From the NCBI GenBank assembly GCA_964569025.1, contig CAZMSQ010000006.1:1-64000 (forward strand): a stretch of DNA of 64,000 nucleotides. The letters are read 5' to 3'. Position 1 is the stretch's first letter, and every line of letters begins with the position of its first letter. Positions 58,987 to 64,000 of the stretch are shown here, in pieces. A program made the position numbers and the translations under genes. The notes below the pieces were generated by a model. The model was not told the DNA's origin, did not search any database, and worked only from the letters and a program-made list of their open reading frames with translations. The stretch comes from CAZMSQ01 sp964569025. GTDB taxonomy: Bacteria > Bacteroidota > Bacteroidia > Chitinophagales > Saprospiraceae.

Positions 58987-60999
58987 TTACTTCAGCCATT
59001 TATCCAGCCACTCTGAAAACACGCGCTGCCACATCATGCCATTTTGGGGCCCAAGCACCCAGTGCCCCTCATCGGGGAAATAGAGAAAGCGGCTTGGAAT
59101 GCCCCGGAGTTTGGCTGCGTGGAAGGCTTGAATGCCTTCAGAAACAGGCACCCTGAAATCCTTTTCTCCATGGATCACCAAAATCGGGGTGTCCCAGTTG
59201 TCGACGTACAGGTGGGGAGAATCTTTCAGATATGTCTCCGGACGGGGATCCTGCCAATAGGAGCCACCGAGGTCGTGGTTGGCAAAAAACATCTCCTCTG
59301 TAGTGGCATACCAGCTTTCCAAATTGAACAGCCCGCAATGGGAGATGAACGCTTTGAATCGCTTGTTGTGATTGCCGGCCAGCCAATACACAGAGTAACC
59401 GCCAAAACTGGCACCGACAGCCCCCATGCGCTCCTCGTCAACAAATGGCTCGGCACTGACAGCATCCGCAGCTGTCAATAAATCTTGCATCGCCTGGCCA
59501 CCCCAGTCGCCGCTGATTTGGTCATTCCATTCCTGGCCAAATGAAGGCAGGCCACGTCGGTTCGGGGCAATCACCACATAGCCATTTGCAGCCATCATCT
59601 GGAAATTCCAGCGGTATGACCAAAACTGGCTGACCGCAGACTGCGGCCCCCCCTGGCAGTATAGCAAGGCCGGGTACGATTTGCTTTCATCAAAAAACGG
59701 TGGATAAATCACCCATGTCAGCATCTCTTTACCATCGGTTGTTGGAATCCAGCGCTTTTCAACCTTTCCTGTTTGAATATCTTTCAAAAAAACCTCGTTG
59801 GTAAATGTCAGCTGCTCAGATTTTCCGTTTTTCGCGTTTACACTGAAAATTTCAGCGGGTGCACTCATAGAGACCCTCGAAGCCACCAGATCGCCGCCGG
59901 CAACAAACGGGTCTGCGTAATTATGCACACCCTCGGTGATCTGACGGGCCTTTTTAGCTGCCACATCAATGGCAAACAGCTGATACGTTGCCTCCACCCC
60001 GCCACTTACATACAGGGTGTTGCCATCTGATGACCAAACTGGATGCCCAAAAGAAATGTCCATTCCCTGCGTTACCTCCTCAAGAGTTCCGGTCTGCATG
60101 TCATAAACCACTATACGGTTCCTGTCTGATTCAAAACCGGCCGTTGCCATGCTGTTCCAGGCAATATACCTGCCATCAGCACTCCAGACCGGATTCATAT
60201 CATATCCCGGATTGCCTGCCGACAGGTTCCGCGTTTCCTCTGTGGCGAGCTCATACAGGTAGATGTCAGAATTGGTGCTTTCCGCATAGGCCTTTCCGCT
60301 CAGTTTTTTACATGTATACGTTATCCACTTCCCATCCGGGCTCCAGCTTATCTGCTCCATTCCGCCAAACGGCTTGAGGGGAGCGTCATAGGGCTCTTTC
60401 ATAATATTCACACTCTCTACCATCGGAATTTCACCGTCAGAGTATGGAATGTAGAATACATTGCTGTGTTTCCCGTCTTCAAATGTGTCCCAATGCCTGT
60501 ACATCAAATCATCAAACACCATCCCACTGGACTTCGGTAAGTCCCGATAGGGTCTTGTCGCATCTCTCTCGATTCTCACATCATAGATATACAGGACATG
60601 ATTCATGTCCGGTGCGTAATCAAATCCTCCTACATTCTGAAGCCCCGCTTTTTTTTCATCACTTCCATCAAGTCCCACTTCATATACCGTCCCTCCACGC
60701 AAGAACCCAACCTTTTGTCCGTCAGGGCGAAACCGGGCATTGTATTCTGACTCCGGTGTATTGGTAAGGCGTCGCACTTCTCCATTCTCCACTCCCACCA
60801 CATAGAGATCCCTGCTGCCCTTATCTTTGTCCAGGTCGTAATAGGTTACCCCATACACGGCCCATTCTCCATTTGGAGAGACATCTTCCAATCCGACTCT
60901 GCCCAGACGCCACAATAAATCAGGCGTCAGGCGCTCTTGCGCCAATCCGAAATGAGTTAGGCCACTCAGGGCCACCATCAGTGTCAATACTCTTCCCAT
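58987..60999 (-). CDS. Secreted S9-family prolyl oligopeptidase-like peptidase
   Basis: A 670-aa exported serine peptidase. A signal peptide ends near GLAQ (residue 20). Residues about 30-400 form a beta-propeller with WSPDGKW, WSADGRY and WSSDGNT blade motifs. The alpha/beta-hydrolase domain carries about Ser531 (GASFGGYS), Asp614 (IHGEKDFRVP) and His646 (DEGHWVLG). It should cleave peptides, of the dipeptidyl-peptidase or acylaminoacyl-peptidase type, outside the cytoplasm. No sorting domain is present. Confidence 0.92.
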   Translation of the reverse strand: MGRVLTLMVALSGLTHFGLAQERLTPDLLWRLGRVGLEDVSPNGEWAVYGVTYYDLDKDKGSRDLYVVGVENGEVRRLTNTPESEYNARFRPDGQKVGFLRGGTVYEVGLDGSDEKKAGLQNVGGFDYAPDMNHVLYIYDVRIERDATRPYRDLPKSSGMVFDDLMYRHWDTFEDGKHSNVFYIPYSDGEIPMVESVNIMKEPYDAPLKPFGGMEQISWSPDGKWITYTCKKLSGKAYAESTNSDIYLYELATEETRNLSAGNPGYDMNPVWSADGRYIAWNSMATAGFESDRNRIVVYDMQTGTLEEVTQGMDISFGHPVWSSDGNTLYVSGGVEATYQLFAIDVAAKKARQITEGVHNYADPFVAGGDLVASRVSMSAPAEIFSVNAKNGKSEQLTFTNEVFLKDIQTGKVEKRWIPTTDGKEMLTWVIYPPFFDESKSYPALLYCQGGPQSAVSQFWSYRWNFQMMAANGYVVIAPNRRGLPSFGQEWNDQISGDWGGQAMQDLLTAADAVSAEPFVDEERMGAVGASFGGYSVYWLAGNHNKRFKAFISHCGLFNLESWYATTEEMFFANHDLGGSYWQDPRPETYLKDSPHLYVDNWDTPILVIHGEKDFRVPVSEGIQAFHAAKLRGIPSRFLYFPDEGHWVLGPQNGMMWQRVFSEWLDKWLK

Positions 61000-61090
61000 G
61001 TCTGAAATGTGTTTCTCGTAAAGATAATAATCCCGTGGATTTCCAACACCCGTTCAACGCGAATAAGCGTCCACTATTGGGCAGCAGATT

Positions 61091-62098
61091 TCAGGGCTCA
61101 TGCTTGATAAAGCGGGCTGACCGGCTGCCGGAAATGGTTTGAATGGTGATGAAATAAATGCCAGGGGGAAGGGCTGAAATATCTATTCGGTGGGTTCCGG
61201 AATGGACAGGCGTATGGCGGATAATTTCTCCGTTGGCGTCAGAAAGTATGAGGGTTGTTTTCTGGATTATTGCAGGCAGAGTCAGCGTGATAAACTCGGA
61301 CGCCGGATTGGGGAACACACCCAACGGTGGCATGCTGACATCTTTGACATTTGATGCGGTGCCGGCAGTCGTGAGGTTGTCCAGGCAAAAGTAAGCTGGC
61401 GTATTCATGCCGAAAACACCGACATCGGTAGAGGAGAGTACAAAGAGCAGACTGTCTGCCGGCCCAAGAGGCGAGAGGTCAACCCAGGTCCATTCATCAA
61501 GGATGTAATCTTCGCTGTTGTCTTCAAATCGGTAGTCAGCCAGATAAACATCAATTGTATCTGCATTGAGCAATCCTCCAGACCAGGCCTTGATGGTCAG
61601 GCGGAAGTAATCCGGATCATTGCCCGAAGCCCCCCCGAATTGTTTGGCAAACGCATCTCCGTCAAGCATGCTGTAGTAAGCGTAGGTGGAATTTGTCAGA
61701 TACACCCCCTCACATGGCTGCTCGGCGGCGGCCCCAGTCAAGGAGACGACAGTACCCGAAGGAATGTATGCTACCGCATAGGTCGGGCTGCCATTAGAGC
61801 CAGACCCGGCAATGCTGCTGTGCTGATTCAGAAATCCGGGTGTCTGGTTATCGGTGACCGATGAAATGGCCCATCCCAGCCAGGCATCAAATTGCGGGTT
61901 GTAGTCGTTTGGAAACACCGCCTGCCCGGAGATGAAGGCTGGTTCCGGAGCGGAGTTGTTGAGGTAGGTATCCGGTAAGAGTCCGAAATTTTCAAAGTCC
62001 GATATGAATTGGCACACTGCCGGAGAGGAGCAGACAAATTGGATGAGAATGAGAATGGCTGAGATTGTTTGATTGCGCATTGGCCGTAAGTTGTACAT
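61091..62098 (-). CDS. DUF4465 surface protein with T9SS type A sorting domain
   Basis: A 335-aa secreted protein. The signal peptide ends near SSPAVCQ. The DUF4465 domain (about 30-245) has FENFGLLPDTYLNN, WLGWAISSVTDNQTPGF, GSGSNGSPTYAVAY and YYSMLDGDAFAKQFGG. The C-terminus is a type A sorting domain (LGVFPNPASEFITLTL, LPPGIYFITIQT). It starts 24 bp after the TonB receptor gene on the same strand, so they form an operon. From memory, DUF4465 proteins next to BtuB-like receptors include vitamin B12 binding proteins of gut Bacteroides; here this is inference. An ATG six codons later (62080) is equally possible. Confidence 0.83.
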   Translation of the reverse strand: MYNLRPMRNQTISAILILIQFVCSSPAVCQFISDFENFGLLPDTYLNNSAPEPAFISGQAVFPNDYNPQFDAWLGWAISSVTDNQTPGFLNQHSSIAGSGSNGSPTYAVAYIPSGTVVSLTGAAAEQPCEGVYLTNSTYAYYSMLDGDAFAKQFGGASGNDPDYFRLTIKAWSGGLLNADTIDVYLADYRFEDNSEDYILDEWTWVDLSPLGPADSLLFVLSSTDVGVFGMNTPAYFCLDNLTTAGTASNVKDVSMPPLGVFPNPASEFITLTLPAIIQKTTLILSDANGEIIRHTPVHSGTHRIDISALPPGIYFITIQTISGSRSARFIKHEP

Positions 62099-62122
62099 GT
62101 TGAAATTGGTGTCCGGGATTGT

Positions 62123-63886
62123 CTATGGACCATTCGGGCTACCTTTGAAGACCCCATCGAGGGTCAGCCCCACCCGAATCCGACGCCCCGGCATCGGCCG
62201 GCGCTCTACGATCATGAATGAGGCATCCCAAAGGTTGTCAAGGCGCAACCAAAAGGAGGTGGATAGTGTGCCCTTTGGTGCTTGGTAACGCAGGTGGAGA
62301 TTGCCCGTTGTGAAGGCCGGAAGGGGGGTGGAGAATGTGTTGACACCCCCGGTGTATTGGTGTTCGTAATTGAAAAGCCAGCCCCTCGTTTCGATGGTGA
62401 TTGATGAAAATGCGCGCCACTCAGGCGTGTAAAAGAGCTGTTGGCCGGTTTCAATGCGAGGGACTTGTAAATCGACTTTGTTTGTTGAGCTGATCCAGTC
62501 GGCGCCGGTTTCCATACGGATGGTGAATCCGGGCAGTTGATCCTTAAATTGAATCCGTGGCTCTACACCCTGTGTTGTAACCCGGGCCAGATTGGTAGCC
62601 GACCAGTAAGCCTGCCCTTCGAGGGGTGCCCATAAGATCCAGTTGCGGATATCACGATGAAAAACAGAAATTTCGAATGACCACGGTCCGTCTGGTGTCA
62701 TTTGAAGACCAGCCTCATGNNNNNNNNNNNNNNNNNNNNNNNNNNNNNNNNNNNNNNNNNNNNNNNNNNNNNNNNNNNNNNNNNNNNNNNNNNNNNNNNN
62801 NNNNNNNNNNNNNNNNNNNAATGCAAAGGCGGAGGTCCTTCGCTGGGTTACACCCTGCGGATAACCATCAGCCCGGGCGCTGATCCACTGTTGCTGGAGT
62901 CCTGCAGAAACAGTGGTGCCATCCGATAGCCCACGGTTTATCTCCACCTCGCCAAGGAATGTGCGAAAAGAAGAGGGTGCATCAAGGCGAATGACAGGGT
63001 CGGTGTATCGGATGTCCTCTCCAAACCACCCACCCTTTGCCACAAATTTCCAATATCCGACAGATTTCTCCCACGCTGCCAGCGTTCGGATGGCCACATC
63101 CGTTTGTCGCGCTTCACTGACCCGCTGGGTGATGAGCGGGGGGATTTGTCGGTCAGATTCCTGAACCCAAACATGAAAGCTGATGTCTTCACCATCGTTC
63201 ACCCTCCAGTCAAGCCGGTGCAGCAGTCCGTAGAGCTGCTGATTGGCATTGCTCTGACGAAATTTCTCTTTGCTGTCCTGAATGTGGTACTGAAAATTAT
63301 TTCGGGCGCTTTGGCGCACCAGTTTGGTCGTAGTTCTCAGAAATCCGTTGCCAGTTCTTATTGCGATTCCCTGCTGGTTCCAGCCGAAGCTCCCGGTCTC
63401 CAACATAGCTGTGACCCCTGTGCCTTGTCCGTCATGTTGTGCTGTACCGAAGTGCACACTGCCACCGATGGCACCGCTCCCCCATGCCGGACCCAGCCCT
63501 CCGGGACGAACTTCCAGGTTGTCAACAAGCCAGAGTGGAAGAACTGACAGGTCAGTCAGCCCCAGCATGGGGCTCTGCACTGGTATCCCATTCCAGACAA
63601 CCGAAGTCTGAGATGCAGAACTGCCCCGCAATGAAACAGTTGCAATACTGCCCGGGCCGTAATGTTTGATATAGGCTCCCGTCCGATTTGCAAGCAATTC
63701 GGCAGCTGTCTGACCACGATACAGTTTCAGAGTGGTGGAGTCCATCTGGTAATCACCCGGATTATCGCTCGTATAGCGCACTGTGCGGACGGTAGCCAAA
63801 GGGAGGTCCACCACCAAAGAATCCTGACCAAAGAGTACAGGAATCTGGAAGATAATGGTCCACAAACAAAGAATCCTGAGGTACAT
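62123..63886 (-). CDS. BtuB-like TonB-dependent outer membrane receptor, interrupted by assembly gap
   Basis: The signal peptide ends near VLFGQ. A plug domain follows (about 40-160: AAELLANRTGAYIKHYG, SLRGSSASQTSVVWNGIP, GSGAIGGSVHFG), then beta-barrel strands with a C-terminal end of LTLDGVFKGSPNGP. The frame runs in phase through the 100-N gap at 62720-62819, but the barrel region that normally holds the conserved GNPDLKPE-type motif is missing, so the true gene is longer. It should import a large chelate, perhaps a cobamide, using TonB energy. A 7-bp stem abuts the start codon. Confidence 0.84.
   Translation of the reverse strand: MYLRILCLWTIIFQIPVLFGQDSLVVDLPLATVRTVRYTSDNPGDYQMDSTTLKLYRGQTAAELLANRTGAYIKHYGPGSIATVSLRGSSASQTSVVWNGIPVQSPMLGLTDLSVLPLWLVDNLEVRPGGLGPAWGSGAIGGSVHFGTAQHDGQGTGVTAMLETGSFGWNQQGIAIRTGNGFLRTTTKLVRQSARNNFQYHIQDSKEKFRQSNANQQLYGLLHRLDWRVNDGEDISFHVWVQESDRQIPPLITQRVSEARQTDVAIRTLAAWEKSVGYWKFVAKGGWFGEDIRYTDPVIRLDAPSSFRTFLGEVEINRGLSDGTTVSAGLQQQWISARADGYPQGVTQRRTSAFAXXXXXXXXXXXXXXXXXXXXXXXXXXXXXXXXXXHEAGLQMTPDGPWSFEISVFHRDIRNWILWAPLEGQAYWSATNLARVTTQGVEPRIQFKDQLPGFTIRMETGADWISSTNKVDLQVPRIETGQQLFYTPEWRAFSSITIETRGWLFNYEHQYTGGVNTFSTPLPAFTTGNLHLRYQAPKGTLSTSFWLRLDNLWDASFMIVERRPMPGRRIRVGLTLDGVFKGSPNGP
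62720..62819. other. Assembly gap (100 N) inside the TonB receptor gene
   Basis: A run of exactly 100 N, the same as the first gap, which suggests a fixed placeholder. It is about in the middle of the beta barrel. Confidence 0.95.
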
Positions 63887-63926
63887 GTGCCTGTCATATC
63901 AAGGCCTCAGCAGGCATGGCAGGCAC
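63887..63926 (-). promoter_or_regulatory. Hairpin directly abutting the TonB receptor start codon
   Basis: GTGCCTG and CAGGCAC form a 7-bp stem whose 3' arm in the mRNA ends immediately before the ATG at 63886. A second 5-bp hairpin (CGGGT/ACCCG) lies at 63951-63966. It could hide the ribosome site, but I could not align the leader to the cobalamin riboswitch consensus. Confidence 0.4.
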
Positions 63927-64000
63927 GAAGCGTGAGTGGATGTGCTGTAGCGGGTTATTTGACCCGTCAAAGCTCCCGGCACTGGGCGCTCCATTCCTGG

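Noticed and set aside
63887..64000. Cobalamin riboswitch upstream of the TonB receptor gene
   Set aside because: Searched because of the BtuB/DUF4465 pair. The visible 114 bases contain short hairpins but not the conserved core or the AGxAGACC-type end. The rest would lie beyond the window.
1..64000. tRNA, rRNA, CRISPR, IS or prophage genes
   Set aside because: I looked through the intergenic spaces on both strands for TpsiC-like arms, regular spacer arrays, transposase motifs and phage genes and saw none that could be supported.

Overview
The window looks like chromosomal DNA of a non-pathogen-type Bacteroidota, most likely a saprospirian (Lewinella/Phaeodactylibacter-like) marine or sludge bacterium. 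The evidence is several very large secreted proteins with type IX secretion (T9SS) C-terminal sorting domains of both type A and type B, SprB-like and PKD repeats, DUF2911, DUF4465 and DUF2723/GT117 proteins, and many start-proximal TAnnTTTG boxes, the Bacteroidota -7 promoter element. No rRNA, tRNA, CRISPR array, insertion sequence or phage gene was recognised. Two 100-base N runs (55926-55925+100 and 62720-62819) are scaffold gaps.

Layout. 1-5.4 kb: the right-hand end of a biosynthetic locus, an NRPS module (end of C, then A and PCP) fused to two KAS III-like domains, followed by a NifV-type homocitrate synthase-like enzyme. 5.6-9.7 kb: PspC-domain protein, then a minus-strand operon of a TMTC-like TPR membrane glycosyltransferase and TRAP permeases DctQ and DctM. 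9.9-14.9 kb: a Dna2-like nuclease-helicase translationally coupled to a GNAT/nitrilase fusion. 14.9-17.9 kb: folE, two lipoproteins and a LuxE-like acyl-protein synthetase. 18-29.9 kb: a T9SS type B surface protein, htpG, an M28 peptidase, rpiB, a GT117 membrane protein, and an RluA-type pseudouridine synthase. 30-37.7 kb: acyl-CoA dehydrogenase, M50 site-2 protease overlapping an ECF sigma factor, a CrtA-like oxygenase, a LEA-like protein, enoyl-CoA hydratase, and an FNR/ferredoxin pair. 37.7-45.1 kb: LolA, DUF2911 protein, mgsA, a repeat-rich T9SS protein with a cohesin-like domain, and an ABC exporter. 45.4-53.7 kb: smc, a helical protein of unknown role, a dockerin-containing T9SS protein and rplS. 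53.8-64 kb: two tandem paralogous PKD surface proteins separated by an assembly gap, a divergent YrdC protein, an S9 peptidase, a DUF4465 T9SS protein and a BtuB-like TonB receptor with a second gap.

How the genes fit together. Much of the window serves the cell envelope: T9SS cargo adhesins, LolA, GT-C glycosyltransferases that could modify exported proteins, exported peptidases and a TonB/DUF4465 uptake pair. Housekeeping genes (smc, rplS, htpG, folE, rpiB, mgsA) are interspersed singly. The most unusual items are the NRPS-KASIII-KASIII fusion with its homocitrate synthase-like partner, and a dispersed family of highly palindromic repeats built from GTCCGAC and CTATAG cores found at three intergenic places (about 5.5, 29.85 and 45.3 kb). 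One copy supplies the stop codon of a gene and another forms a tandem array with a perfect 49-nt palindrome between the ABC exporter and smc.
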